Made by a program: the position numbers and the translations under genes | Notes under the pieces: generated by a model | The model's database searches: none | Seen by the model: the letters and a program-made list of their open reading frames with translations, nothing else | What the model was told of the DNA's origin: nothing | NCBI RefSeq assembly: GCF_018622995.1 | Contig: NZ_CP076022.1 | Coordinates: 2,480,001 to 2,544,000 of the forward strand | Origin: Arthrobacter jiangjiafuii | Lineage (GTDB): Bacteria; Actinomycetota; Actinomycetes; Actinomycetales; Micrococcaceae | Direction: 5' to 3' | Length of the DNA: 64,000 bases | Shown here: one piece after another, positions 34,732 through 43,636 of the stretch | How positions within the stretch are numbered: position 1 is the stretch's first letter | Layout: each line of letters starts with the position of its first letter

Positions 34732-34822
34732 GCGGTGTTCGGTTCCTTATGCGGCAGTGCGGATTAATCGGATGAAGCGGATGAAAAGGCAGACCAGCTC
34801 AGGCGGGAATGCCGGGCGGAGG

Positions 34823-35521
34823 CTACTCCCCCTCGACCGGCTCCGGCGGCCGGACGGACTTTTTGCGCCGATAGGAACGGACCTTGCTCACCACGAACCA
34901 GACGGCCACCAGGATGCAGGCGACGATCACGATCTTCTGGAAGACACCCGCGTATTCCTCGACGATGTGCCAGCTTTCCCCGAGGTAAAACCCGGAGAAA
35001 ACGAAGATTGAGTTCCAGATGAGGCTTCCGGCCGTGGTCAGGCCCAGGAATTTCCACACCGGCATGCGTTCGATGCCCGCGGGAATGGAAATAAGGCTGC
35101 GGAAGATCGGGATCATGCGGCCGAAGAACACGGCCTTGTAGCCGTGGCGGTTGAACCACGCCTCGACCTTGTCCACGTCCTCGAGATCGACCAGCGGCAC
35201 CTTGGAGACGAGGCGACGCATGCGGTCCCGTCCCAGCCAGGCGCCCAGGAGATACAGGGCCAGGGCGCCGATCACGGAGCCCAGGGTGGTCCAGATAAGT
35301 GCCGCGGGGAGGGAAAAGTTTCCCTGGCTGGCAGCGAACCCGGCCAGCGGCAGGATTACTTCGCTGGGCAGCGGCGGGAAGAGGTTTTCAAGGGCGATGG
35401 CCAGGCCGGCGCCCGGGGCGCCGATGGCCTCCATGATGTTGACGGCCCACTCCGCGACCCCTCCCAGCGCCGATCCGTCGGTACTGGCGGTGGCAACTGA
35501 GGTAAGGATCTGTGTAGTCAT
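34823..35521 (-). CDS. DedA family membrane protein
   Basis: This is a 232-residue polytopic protein of the DedA/SNARE-associated family, implicated in lipid carrier (undecaprenyl phosphate or phosphatidylethanolamine) flipping across the membrane. The re-entrant motif ENLFPPLPSE is at about 45-54 and the second motif GRMIPIFRSLISIPAG near 135-150 contains the conserved Arg and Pro residues. Four to five membrane segments are visible, and the C-terminus is basic. ATG 35521 is preceded by GGGGG. It is monocistronic. Confidence 0.92.
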   Translation of the reverse strand: MTTQILTSVATASTDGSALGGVAEWAVNIMEAIGAPGAGLAIALENLFPPLPSEVILPLAGFAASQGNFSLPAALIWTTLGSVIGALALYLLGAWLGRDRMRRLVSKVPLVDLEDVDKVEAWFNRHGYKAVFFGRMIPIFRSLISIPAGIERMPVWKFLGLTTAGSLIWNSIFVFSGFYLGESWHIVEEYAGVFQKIVIVACILVAVWFVVSKVRSYRRKKSVRPPEPVEGE

Positions 35522-35661
35522 ATTGCCCCCAATTCTGCCCTAAGAACCGTCCAGGGCGGAAACCCGGACCCGCCGGCGGGGCAGCCCGGGAGCTTTCCGG
35601 AGCCGCTGACCCGCCTGCGGGCCCGGGCAGACCGGTTGGTTACCGGCCGCCCCCTCACGGC

Positions 35662-36291
35662 TCAGGCCAGGGCATCCACGATGGCCGGCAGCAGGGCCCG
35701 GAAGGCTTGTCCGCGGTGGCTGATGGCGTTTTTCTCCTCGGGCGCCAGTTCAGCGGCACTGCGGTTCATCCCCGCCGGCTGCAGTATTGGGTCGTACCCG
35801 AATCCCCCGGTTCCCCGCGGTTCTGTGAGAAGCGTCCCACGGAGCTCTGCGCGCTCCACCACGGCGGCGCCGTCGGGCATGGCCAGGGCTGCGGCGCAGA
35901 CAAATGCCGCCCCGCGGTTCGCCGCCGGGATGTCCGCCAGCTGGGCCAGCAGCAGGTCCAGGTTTGCAGCGTCGTCGCCGTGCCGGCCGGACCAGCGGGC
36001 CGAGAAGATGCCGGGCGCGCCGCCGAGCACGTCCACGGCCAGCCCCGAGTCGTCGGCAATGGCGGCCAGGCCGGTGGCAGCTGCCACCGCACGGGCCTTC
36101 AGCAGGGAATTCTCTTCGAAGGTGACTCCCGTTTCGGGCACGTCCGGCACTCCGGCGGTCGCCGCATCGATCACTTGGGTGTCGACGTCGAGCCCTTCAA
36201 TCCGTCCGCGCAGCAGCTCGCGCAGTTCCCGGAGCTTGCCGGGGTTGCGCGTGGCCAGGACCAGCCGGGCGCTGGCGGGAACGCCGCTCAT
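35662..36291 (-). CDS. rdgB: XTP/dITP diphosphatase (RdgB/HAM1)
   Basis: This 209-residue pyrophosphatase hydrolyses XTP, ITP and dITP to monophosphates and keeps deaminated purines out of nucleic acids. The family signature begins [16 protein letters not shown], and [20 protein letters not shown] near 81-100 is the Mg and substrate loop. [10 protein letters not shown] and ISHRG complete the active site. Its ATG overlaps the rph stop by four bases, giving the rph-rdgB pair seen as Rv1340-Rv1341 in M. tuberculosis. Confidence 0.96.
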   Translation of the reverse strand: MSGVPASARLVLATRNPGKLRELRELLRGRIEGLDVDTQVIDAATAGVPDVPETGVTFEENSLLKARAVAAATGLAAIADDSGLAVDVLGGAPGIFSARWSGRHGDDAANLDLLLAQLADIPAANRGAAFVCAAALAMPDGAAVVERAELRGTLLTEPRGTGGFGYDPILQPAGMNRSAAELAPEEKNAISHRGQAFRALLPAIVDALA

Positions 36292-37064
36292 GCGGTTTCC
36301 GCCAGGGTGCGGCGCTGGATCCCGGCCAGTTCGGTGGTGCCCAGCAGCGCCAGGTCCAGCAGGGCGTTCAGTTCGTCGCGGTCAAACGGGGCGCCTTCGG
36401 CGGTGCCCTGGACCTCGACGAACTTCCCGGAACCGGTCACCACCACGTTCATGTCGGTCTCGGCGCGGACATCCTCCACGTACGGCAGGTCCAGCATCGG
36501 CACGCCGTCGATGATGCCCACGCTGATCGCGGAGACGGTGTCCAGCAGCGGCTGCGCGTTGCGGGCGATGAGCTTGTTCTCCTTGGCCCAGGCCAGTGCG
36601 TCTGCCAGCGCGACATAGGCGCCGGTGATCGCGGCGGTGCGGGTGCCGCCGTCTGCCTGCAGGACGTCACAGTCCAGGACGATGGTGTTCTCGCCCAGGG
36701 CCTTGGTGTCGATGATGGAGCGCAGCGAGCGGCCGATCAGCCGGGAAATCTCATGGGTGCGGCCGCCAAGCTTGCCCTTGACCGATTCGCGGGCGTTGCG
36801 GGTGTTCGTGGCCCGGGGCAGCATGGCGTATTCGGCAGTGACCCAGCCGGTGCCTTCGCCCTTGAGCCAGCGCGGCACGCCGGGGGTCAGGGAGGCGGTG
36901 CACAGCACCTTGGTGTTGCCGAATTCGATCAGCGCGGAGCCTTCCGCCTGCTTGGACCAGCCGCGGGTGATGGTAACGCTGCGCAGCTGGTCGGGGGTGC
37001 GGCCGTCCGAGCGGACGACGGCGGCGGGCGTAGCGGAAACAGGGCTGTTTGAGGCGGTTGTCAT
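36288..37064 (-). CDS. rph: Ribonuclease PH
   Basis: The 258-residue phosphorolytic exonuclease trims tRNA 3-prime ends and forms hexameric rings. The [11 protein letters not shown] start, [13 protein letters not shown], the phosphate-binding [12 protein letters not shown] stretch near 87-98 and [14 protein letters not shown] near 130-143 are all family signatures. ATG 37064 is supported by TAGACT spaced six bases upstream, a leaderless arrangement. rdgB follows in overlap. The upstream neighbour is a divergently oriented secreted hydrolase gene that interrupts the usual contact with the Rv1339-like gene. Confidence 0.97.
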   Translation of the reverse strand: MTTASNSPVSATPAAVVRSDGRTPDQLRSVTITRGWSKQAEGSALIEFGNTKVLCTASLTPGVPRWLKGEGTGWVTAEYAMLPRATNTRNARESVKGKLGGRTHEISRLIGRSLRSIIDTKALGENTIVLDCDVLQADGGTRTAAITGAYVALADALAWAKENKLIARNAQPLLDTVSAISVGIIDGVPMLDLPYVEDVRAETDMNVVVTGSGKFVEVQGTAEGAPFDRDELNALLDLALLGTTELAGIQRRTLAETA

Positions 37065-37070
37065 GGCCCC

Positions 37071-37076
37071 AGTCTA
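37071..37076 (-). promoter_or_regulatory. Candidate leaderless -10 of rph
   Basis: TAGACT (minus strand) ends 6 bp before ATG 37064. Confidence 0.5.
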
Positions 37077-37253
37077 TCGGCCGGACGGTCTGCGCCGGGC
37101 GGGCGGGTTTGGCCATAACCCGCCCCTACCCTTCCCAGCCCGGAGCCTGGGCCCCTAGGGTGTCGCCGTACCATCCAGAGCCCCCAATCCGTCCTGGACC
37201 GGGCCGGAGCCGGGCAGCACCTCCTGCAATGACGCAGAAAGGAACGGCCGCAC

Positions 37254-38717
37254 ATGCGCAGACTGACATCTTTGGGGGTTGCCGTTTCGCTGGCCCTGGC
37301 GGCGGCACCGGCAATGGCCACAGCGGTTGAACCCGCGGTCACGGAAGCCGCCGTCACGGAGCTCGGCGGAACGCTTCCCGGCGGAGCTACGTGGGCAGCG
37401 GAACTGCCGCAGGACTGGAACGGCACGCTGGTGCTCTACAGTCACGGCTTCCGGCCCGGACCCGACAACCCGGCCTGGGACCCGGGCTTTGACTCCACTG
37501 CCCAGGCACTGACCGACAGGGGGTTCGCGGTGGCATCCTCGTCCTACGCGGCCCCCGGCTGGGCGCTGGGAACCGCGGTGGCGGACCAGCTGGGCACCCT
37601 GGCTGCCTTCTCCTCGGCGGCGGGCGAGCCCGCCCGGACCATCGCCTTCGGCACCTCGATGGGAGGCCTGGTCAGCAGCCTGATCGCGGAAACCCCGGAC
37701 AGCGGAGTGGACGGAGCGGTGAGCACCTGCGGCCTGCTGGGCGGCGGGATCAACCTGAACAATTACCAGTTGGACGGCATTCATGCGCTCGCCGAGCTGC
37801 TCCTGCCGGGTACTGCGCTGCAGCTGACCGGGTTCCGCACCGCCGAGGAAGCCGGCGTCACCATCAACGCCCTGATGGGGGCGGTACAGCAGGCACAGGC
37901 GACACCGGGGGGCCGGGCCCGGCTGGCGCTGGCGGCGGCCCTGATGAACACGCCGACCTGGTTCAGCGGGGACACGGCGCCGGGCAGGAAGGATTATGCC
38001 GCCCAGCAGGAGGCACAGTACAACTGGCTGCTGCAGACCATCCCGTTTGTGGTCGGCTCACGTGTCTCGATTGTCCAAGCCGCCGACGGCGACAGCGGCT
38101 GGAACCAGGGCGTGGACTACGGCTCCCTGCTGTGGGACTCGGAGCAGCGGGGGCAGGTCAAGGCGCTGTACCGCAGCGCCGGACTGGATCTGCAGGGTGA
38201 TCTTGGCACCCTCACCGCCGCAGCGGACATACCGCCGGATCCGCAGGCCCTCGAGTGGATGGACCGTACCTCGACCCCGCATGGGGAGCTCCTGATGCCG
38301 GTGCTGACGATGCATACGCTGGCCGACATCCTGGCCCCGGTGGAGTACATGGAGGAATACGAGGAGACTGTCGCGGACGCTGGCGCAGGCCGGCTGCTGC
38401 GCCAGGCCTACATCGAGCGGACCGGTCACTGCACGTTCACCGATGCAGAACGGGTCGCCGCGGTGCTGGCCATGGACGAACGCCTGGAGACCGGACGCTG
38501 GGCGAACCTGGCTGAACCCCGGCAGCTTGACCGCTCGGCGGAGTCATTGGGACTGGGTGAAGCGGACTTCATCAGGTATCGTCCCGCGGAGTTCGTCAAC
38601 GATCGTGAATACCCGCAGATTCCGGGCGATGAGGACGGGGACGGGGACGGTCACGGTCATGGTCACGGCCACGGGAAGGGCCAGGGGAAGGGCCATGGTC
38701 ATGGGAAGGGCAGCTAG
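37254..38717 (+). CDS. Secreted alpha/beta hydrolase with C-terminal His/Gly-rich tail
   Basis: This 487-residue protein starts with a Sec signal peptide (MRRLTSLGVAVSLALAAAP, cleavage after AMA near residue 22). It has no lipobox or cell-wall anchor motif, so it should be released. The hydrolase domain has LVLYSHGF near residue 60 as oxyanion loop, nucleophile Ser135 in GTSMGG, and His near residue 393 in ERTGHCTFT as the likely catalytic base. The last 30 residues are Asp/Gly/His/Lys repeats that could bind metal. AAAGGAA precedes ATG 37254. The gene points against its neighbours and appears inserted into the conserved rph/phosphodiesterase order. I cannot assign a substrate. Confidence 0.82.
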   Translation: MRRLTSLGVAVSLALAAAPAMATAVEPAVTEAAVTELGGTLPGGATWAAELPQDWNGTLVLYSHGFRPGPDNPAWDPGFDSTAQALTDRGFAVASSSYAAPGWALGTAVADQLGTLAAFSSAAGEPARTIAFGTSMGGLVSSLIAETPDSGVDGAVSTCGLLGGGINLNNYQLDGIHALAELLLPGTALQLTGFRTAEEAGVTINALMGAVQQAQATPGGRARLALAAALMNTPTWFSGDTAPGRKDYAAQQEAQYNWLLQTIPFVVGSRVSIVQAADGDSGWNQGVDYGSLLWDSEQRGQVKALYRSAGLDLQGDLGTLTAAADIPPDPQALEWMDRTSTPHGELLMPVLTMHTLADILAPVEYMEEYEETVADAGAGRLLRQAYIERTGHCTFTDAERVAAVLAMDERLETGRWANLAEPRQLDRSAESLGLGEADFIRYRPAEFVNDREYPQIPGDEDGDGDGHGHGHGHGKGQGKGHGHGKGS

Positions 38718-38726
38718 CGCGGACTC

Positions 38727-39578
38727 CTATCCCGCCGGCTGCACTCCGCGCTGCACGGCCAGTGGCGCGGCAAAGGGACTGCCAACGTCGTAGGAGACAC
38801 CCGCGACGGCGACCGCCAGGTCACCGGAGTAGGTTTCCCTGGCCTCTGCCACCGAGGTGTTCGCGTCGTTCCAGACCGGCAGGTGGGTCAGCAGCAGGCG
38901 GCGGGCGTTGGCTGCGGAGGCCGCCGCACCGGCGCGCTTGCCGGTCAGGTGGACGCCGTCGATCGCGTCGTCGCGCCCCTCATGGAAGGCCGCCTCGCAC
39001 AGGAACACATCGGCGTCGCGGGCCGCTTCCTCAAGGCCGGGGCAGGAATCTGTATCACCGGAGTAGGCAAGGGTGCGGGTGACGGGGTTGCCCTGCGCAT
39101 CGGTGCCGGCGGCTTCCACCCGCAGCGCATACGCTTCATCCGCCGGATGCCGCACCGGATAGGGCGTGACGGTGAACGGCCCGATGGTGATGGCCTCGCG
39201 GCTGTTCCAGTGTTGGAAGTCGAAGTCCTCGTGCATGCCCGGTTCGGTGGGCAGGCCGTAGGCGGTGGCCATCCGGTCCGCCGTGTCCTTGGGTCCCCAG
39301 ACGGCGATCCGGTCCCGGTTCCAGCCAGCCGGGTCCCAGTGCACGGCCACATGCAGGCCGCACAGATCCATGCAGTGGTCCGGATGCAGGTGGGTGAGCA
39401 GGACGGCGTCGATGTCGCGCAGGTCCATGTAGCGCTGCAGTGCGCCCATGGAGCCGTTGCCCAGGTCCAGCAGGATCCGCCAGTCGCGGACGCCGTCGTT
39501 GGCGGTCACGAGGTAGCAGGATGCGGGCGATGCCGGGCCAGGAAAGGATCCGCTGCAGCCCACAATGGTCAATTTCAT
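38727..39578 (-). CDS. MBL-fold metallo-hydrolase, Rv1339-like (probable cAMP phosphodiesterase)
   Basis: This 283-residue metallo-beta-lactamase-fold hydrolase has the zinc motif HLHPDH (His63, His65, Asp67, His68), a second His set in YPVRHPADE, Asp in SGDTD, and HLP near the C-terminus. Its position directly after murI and near rph matches M. tuberculosis Rv1339, which has been shown to hydrolyse cAMP as an atypical class II phosphodiesterase. That role is inferred here from family and synteny. Its ATG follows the murI stop with no gap (TAA-ATG), so translation is coupled. Confidence 0.9.
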   Translation of the reverse strand: MKLTIVGCSGSFPGPASPASCYLVTANDGVRDWRILLDLGNGSMGALQRYMDLRDIDAVLLTHLHPDHCMDLCGLHVAVHWDPAGWNRDRIAVWGPKDTADRMATAYGLPTEPGMHEDFDFQHWNSREAITIGPFTVTPYPVRHPADEAYALRVEAAGTDAQGNPVTRTLAYSGDTDSCPGLEEAARDADVFLCEAAFHEGRDDAIDGVHLTGKRAGAAASAANARRLLLTHLPVWNDANTSVAEARETYSGDLAVAVAGVSYDVGSPFAAPLAVQRGVQPAG

Positions 39579-40535
39579 TTAGCTGCCGTTCCGAAGGGCG
39601 CCTGGCGGCCTTCCGTGCTCGTGGTGGGTGGAGCGGGCCGCGGCAACCATGTCCGGAGTGATCCGGGCCAGGCTGCCGGTGGGATAGTGCGCCGCCACGT
39701 TGGACACGTGTTCGACGCTGAGGACCTCGGGTCCCAGGAAGCGGCGGGCGAGGAGTTCAAACGACGTCGAATCCCCCGTGGCCACAAAGCGGTGTTCGGG
39801 AGCGGTGGCGTCCGTGCGCTGCAGGTCATGCGAGATCAGGGCCCGGTACACGTCCTTGGCGGTCTCTTCGGCGCTGGACACGAGCGTCACGCCGTCGCCC
39901 ATCACATAGGAGATGACGCCGGTGAGCAGCGGGTAGTGGGTGCACCCCAAGACGAGGGTGTCCACCTCCTTGGCCTTCAGCGGGGCCAGGTACTCCTCGG
40001 CGGTGGCCAGCAGCTCGGCTCCGGCGGTGACTCCGGCCTCGACATATTCCACAAAGGCAGGGCAGGCCACGGAGGCGATCTGCAGGTGGGGTGCTGCGGC
40101 GAAGGTGTCGTTGTAGGCGCGCGAGCCGACGGTTGCCTCGGTGCCGATTACTCCGACCCGTCCGGAGCGGGTGGCGGCCACGGCCCGGCGCACGGCCGGC
40201 TGGATGACCTCGATCACCGGGATGCCGTAACGGCGGGTGTAGCGTTCGCGGGCATCGCGGAGCACTGCCGCTGAAGCGGTGTTGCAGGCGATGACCAGCA
40301 GCTTGACGCCGGCATCCACCAGCTCATCCATCACGCCGAGGGCATTGGCACGGACTTCGGCAATGGGCAGGGGCCCGTACGGTCCGCGCGCAGTATCGCC
40401 CACGTACAGGATGGATTCATTGGGCAGCTGGTCGATCACTGCCCGGGCCACCGTCAACCCGCCAACCCCGGAGTCGAAAATGCCAATCGGGGCGTCGTGA
40501 TTGGCCTTCAGCGGCCTATCGGGGTCTGAGCTCAT
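39579..40535 (-). CDS. murI: Glutamate racemase
   Basis: The 318-residue enzyme makes D-glutamate for peptidoglycan. The two catalytic cysteines are Cys84 (ACNTASA) and Cys198 (GCTHYPLL), and the N-terminal [13 protein letters not shown] motif is intact. The start is ATG 40535; the frame is open nine codons further without signal. TATTCT lies nine bases upstream, so the leader is at most a few bases. The gene is coupled to the Rv1339-like gene downstream, in the same order as Rv1338-Rv1339. Confidence 0.96.
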   Translation of the reverse strand: MSSDPDRPLKANHDAPIGIFDSGVGGLTVARAVIDQLPNESILYVGDTARGPYGPLPIAEVRANALGVMDELVDAGVKLLVIACNTASAAVLRDARERYTRRYGIPVIEVIQPAVRRAVAATRSGRVGVIGTEATVGSRAYNDTFAAAPHLQIASVACPAFVEYVEAGVTAGAELLATAEEYLAPLKAKEVDTLVLGCTHYPLLTGVISYVMGDGVTLVSSAEETAKDVYRALISHDLQRTDATAPEHRFVATGDSTSFELLARRFLGPEVLSVEHVSNVAAHYPTGSLARITPDMVAAARSTHHEHGRPPGALRNGS

Positions 40536-40594
40536 AATGTATCGAGAATAGTCCCCCCACACCCCGGGGCGTACTCATCCCGGCGTGCCCTTGG

Positions 40595-41152
40595 TCACAT
40601 CAGCGACCGGAGCATGGCCTGCATCAGGGTCTCCTGGAGCCACGTCACGAAGTTGTAAACCAGCGCCAGGTAGCCGTCGACGTCCTGTGCCTGCGAGGGA
40701 TCGGTGATGTCGTGCAGCGCCTCGGCGTCCTCATCGGTTTCCAGTCCCAGCCGGTCGGCAAGGACCAACCTCACATCATTCAGGGCCCGGGCAAAGTACT
40801 GTGCCTGCTCCTGGTTCAGCAGCAGCGGCTTTGATTCGAGCAGCAGCGCAGCCGCCCGCAGCGCACCGATCTTGGTCTCCCGCAGCGAGCGCTCGGTGAG
40901 CCGGCGGAACTCCAGCGATTCGTCGTCGTCGCCGTGCACCCCGTCCGGCAGCAGCCGGTGCAATGCCGGGTCCGAGGGCACAAAGGCCTGCGCATCCAGG
41001 CCCACCATCGCGGCCAGCGGATCGGCGTCGGCGGGGGTGTCCGGTTCCAGCATTTGAAGCACGTCGGCGAACAGGCTGCGCAGCAGCTCGCGCTCCCCCG
41101 CCTCCAGCGATGCCGAGATTCCCTTGCGGGTGGTTTTGAATCCGCTTGCCAC
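40595..41152 (-). CDS. DUF2017 family protein
   Basis: This is a 185-residue, helical, soluble protein of the DUF2017 family (Rv1332 homologue by position). It is conserved in Actinobacteria directly downstream of clpS. Recognisable parts are the N-terminal FKTTRKGISASLEAGERELLRSL and the C-terminal VYNFVTWLQETLMQAML. The function is unknown; gene order suggests a link to the ClpS/Clp protease pathway or to cell-wall precursor control, but this is inference. The start is taken at GTG 41152, which gives the family length, though no strong ribosome site is present. It begins 74 bp after the clpS stop. Confidence 0.88.
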   Translation of the reverse strand: MASGFKTTRKGISASLEAGERELLRSLFADVLQMLEPDTPADADPLAAMVGLDAQAFVPSDPALHRLLPDGVHGDDDESLEFRRLTERSLRETKIGALRAAALLLESKPLLLNQEQAQYFARALNDVRLVLADRLGLETDEDAEALHDITDPSQAQDVDGYLALVYNFVTWLQETLMQAMLRSLM

Positions 41153-41226
41153 GTCTGTCCTATCCGCCGGCCCGGGGCCGGACCGTACCGCTTGGTGTGC
41201 TGTGCTGCCGTGCTGGCGCCTGAATC

Positions 41227-41535
41227 TCAGGGCTGGTCGGTTTTTTGGAAGGTGGCCCACAGTCCGAAGGAGTGCATCGCCACGGTGTCCCGCTCGGCGG
41301 ATTCCCTGGAGCCCGTGGCCACCACGGATTTGCCCAGCTCATGCACTTCCATCATCAACTTGTTCGCCTTGGCCTCCGAATACCCGAAATAGCTGCGGAA
41401 GACATAGCTGACATAGCTCATCAGGTTCACCGGATCGTTCCAGACGATCACCACCCACGGCACGTCGGCGCCGGTCAGGGAATGCGTTTCGGCGCGTTCA
41501 AGGGTATCGGCGCCTGGCGCAGTGCTCACAGTCAT
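41227..41535 (-). CDS. clpS: ATP-dependent Clp protease adaptor ClpS
   Basis: The 102-residue adaptor delivers N-degron substrates to ClpC/ClpA. The binding-pocket motif [18 protein letters not shown] and the [12 protein letters not shown] helix are conserved. The unstructured N-terminal extension that enters the Clp pore is about 25 residues. ATG 41535 is chosen over 41559 because a perfect -10 hexamer TACAAT stands exactly seven bases upstream. It is divergent from pncB, with 86 bp between starts. Confidence 0.96.
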   Translation of the reverse strand: MTVSTAPGADTLERAETHSLTGADVPWVVIVWNDPVNLMSYVSYVFRSYFGYSEAKANKLMMEVHELGKSVVATGSRESAERDTVAMHSFGLWATFQKTDQP

Positions 41536-41542
41536 GACTCCA

Positions 41543-41548
41543 ATTGTA
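41543..41548 (-). promoter_or_regulatory. Leaderless -10 of clpS
   Basis: TACAAT (minus strand) ends 7 bp before ATG 41535. It is the best -10 match in the set of leaderless candidates. Confidence 0.6.
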
Positions 41549-41608
41549 GGTTGGCGCATGTTCCCGGACCGACAGCGGGCCCCTTCTGCCCAATAAGCGA
41601 ACGGGGGT

Positions 41609-41614
41609 TAGAGT
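41609..41614 (+). promoter_or_regulatory. Candidate leaderless -10 of pncB
   Basis: TAGAGT ends 7 bp before GTG 41622, back to back with the clpS promoter. Confidence 0.5.
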
Positions 41615-41621
41615 TTTGACT

Positions 41622-42947
41622 GTGAACAGCCCTACCGCTTGGCGCCAGCCCAATGCCGCCCTGTATACAGACCACTATGAACTGACCATGCTGCAGGCTG
41701 CCCTGCACTCCGGCACCGCCTCCCGCCGGTCGGTCTTTGAAGTGTTCGGCCGCCGCCTGCCCGACGGGCGCCGCTACGGCGTGGTGGCCGGAACCGGGCG
41801 CATCCTCGAGGCCCTGGCCGCGTTCCGGTTCGATACGCCGCAGCTGGAATTCCTGGAGAGCACGTCCGTGGTGGACGCTCCCACCCTGGAATGGCTGGCG
41901 GATTTCCGGTTCTCGGGGAACATCTTCGGCTACGCAGAGGGCGAGGCCTACTTCCCGAACTCACCGATCCTGACGGTTGAAGCCAGCTTCGCCGAGGCCT
42001 GCATCCTCGAGACCTTCCTGCTGTCCGTGCTGAACCACGACAGCGCCATCGCCTCGGCCGCCTCCCGCATGGTCACCTCCGCCGACGGCCGGCCCTGCAT
42101 TGAAATGGGGTCGCGCCGCACCCACGAGGAAGCAGCCGTGGCAGCGGGGCGCGCAGCGATCATCGCCGGATTCGACAGCACCTCCAACCTGGAAGCGGGC
42201 CGCCGTTACGGCCTGAAGACGGTCGGCACCGCCGCCCACTCCTTCACCTTGCTGCACGACACTGAAAAGGACGCGTTCGAAGCCCAGATCGGCTCGCTCG
42301 GTGCGGACACTTCGCTGCTGGTGGACACGTACGACGTCGAACAAGGGGTGCGCAACGCCGTCGCCGCCGCGGGCCGCCGGCTTGGCGGGGTCCGGCTGGA
42401 TTCCGGTGACCTCGTGGCCCAGGCCCGGTGGGTGCGCAAGCTCCTGGATGAGCTGGGCAACACCGAAACCCGCATCATGGTGACCTCTGACCTGGACGAG
42501 TACGCCATTGCCGCACTCGCCTCCGCACCGGTGGACGCCTACGGGGTGGGAACCTCCCTGGTCACCGGTTCCGGTGCGCCCACCGCCGGCATGGTCTACA
42601 AGCTCGTGAGCCGCGAAGACGACAACCACGAATTTGTGTCGGTGGCCAAAGCCGCCAAGAACAAGGCCTCCCGGGGCGGGCGCAAGTACGCGCTGCGCCG
42701 GCTCAACGAGCAGGGCACGGCCAGCGCCGAGGTCATCGGCATCGGCCACCGCCCGCTCGACGACGGCAACGACCGTCCGCTGGTGCACCAGTTCGTCGCC
42801 GACGGCGAAGTCCTGCCCGGCTGGACCGGCGCCGAGGCCGTTGTGCGTGCAGCCAAGAGACACACCGATTCCCTGGCCGAACTTCCGGCCTCGGTAAACC
42901 GCCTGCAGCGCGGTGAACCGGCCATCCCCACCGACTACGAGGAGTAA
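41622..42947 (+). CDS. pncB: Nicotinate phosphoribosyltransferase
   Basis: The 441-residue enzyme converts nicotinate and PRPP to nicotinate mononucleotide, the entry step of NAD salvage. The N-terminal ALYTDHYELTMLQAAL is diagnostic, as are MGSRRTHEEAA near 155, GTAAHSFTLLH near 200 and VRLDSGDL near 255. GTG 41622 is preferred because TAGAGT is spaced seven bases upstream; TTG 41616 is two codons earlier and also possible. The nicotinamidase gene starts two bases after its stop, giving the two sequential steps from nicotinamide in one operon. Confidence 0.96.
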   Translation: MNSPTAWRQPNAALYTDHYELTMLQAALHSGTASRRSVFEVFGRRLPDGRRYGVVAGTGRILEALAAFRFDTPQLEFLESTSVVDAPTLEWLADFRFSGNIFGYAEGEAYFPNSPILTVEASFAEACILETFLLSVLNHDSAIASAASRMVTSADGRPCIEMGSRRTHEEAAVAAGRAAIIAGFDSTSNLEAGRRYGLKTVGTAAHSFTLLHDTEKDAFEAQIGSLGADTSLLVDTYDVEQGVRNAVAAAGRRLGGVRLDSGDLVAQARWVRKLLDELGNTETRIMVTSDLDEYAIAALASAPVDAYGVGTSLVTGSGAPTAGMVYKLVSREDDNHEFVSVAKAAKNKASRGGRKYALRRLNEQGTASAEVIGIGHRPLDDGNDRPLVHQFVADGEVLPGWTGAEAVVRAAKRHTDSLAELPASVNRLQRGEPAIPTDYEE

Positions 42948-42949
42948 GC

Positions 42950-43573
42950 ATGACGCGCGCCCTGATTATTGTTGACGTCCAGAACGACTTCTGCGAGGGA
43001 GGGTCGCTGGCGGTTCCCGGCGGTACCGACACGGCGTCGGAAATCACTGACTACCTCGAGACCACGCTGGGCCGCTACGACGTAGTGGCCGCGACGCAGG
43101 ACTGGCACATTGAACCGGGAACCCATTTCTCCGACACCCCGGACTACAAGACGTCCTGGCCGGTGCACTGCGTTGCCGGCACGCCCGGAGCGAACCTGCA
43201 CCCGGACCTGGACACCGAACACATTGACGCCTACTTCCGCAAGGGCCAGTACGAGGCGGCGTACTCCGGCTTCGAGGGCGTGCTCGCTCCCGAGGACGAG
43301 GTTCCCACCGGCGATCTCGATGCCGCCGCGGTTCCGGCAGACCCGGCCGATACGGTGAGCCTGGACGACTGGCTGCGGGATAACGACGTCGAAGAGGTCG
43401 TGGTGGTGGGCCTGGCCGCCGACTACTGTGTCCGGGCCACTGCCCTGGATGCCATTGCCGCCGGCTACGACACGTACGTTATTCCGGATCTGTGCCGCGG
43501 GATTGACCGGGCCGAGACCCGAGCCGCCCTGACCGAGCTCGAAGACGCCGGCGTGGAGCTGCTGGACCTCTAG
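42950..43573 (+). CDS. pncA: Nicotinamidase (isochorismatase family)
   Basis: This 207-residue hydrolase converts nicotinamide to nicotinate and also activates pyrazinamide in organisms that take it up. The catalytic triad is Asp9 (VDVQNDF), Lys98 and Cys160 (AADYC). The metal site includes Asp51, His53 and His59 (QDWHIEPGTHF). It starts two bases after pncB and ends before a strong terminator, forming a two-gene NAD-salvage operon. Confidence 0.96.
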   Translation: MTRALIIVDVQNDFCEGGSLAVPGGTDTASEITDYLETTLGRYDVVAATQDWHIEPGTHFSDTPDYKTSWPVHCVAGTPGANLHPDLDTEHIDAYFRKGQYEAAYSGFEGVLAPEDEVPTGDLDAAAVPADPADTVSLDDWLRDNDVEEVVVVGLAADYCVRATALDAIAAGYDTYVIPDLCRGIDRAETRAALTELEDAGVELLDL

Positions 43574-43587
43574 GGGAACCCCACGCC

Positions 43588-43630
43588 AAAGGGCTGCCGG
43601 AGCGTCATGCTCCGGCAGCCCTTCTCGTTT
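43588..43630 (+). terminator. Terminator of the pncB-pncA operon
   Basis: A perfect 15-bp stem (43588-43602 with 43608-43622) closes a five-base loop, followed by CTCGTTTT. It also lies just beyond the stop of the converging helicase gene. Confidence 0.9.
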
Positions 43631-43636
43631 TGCGGC

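Noticed and set aside
36625-37158. 177-codon plus-strand frame over rph
   Set aside because: It is antisense to a textbook RNase PH gene and lacks its own signals.
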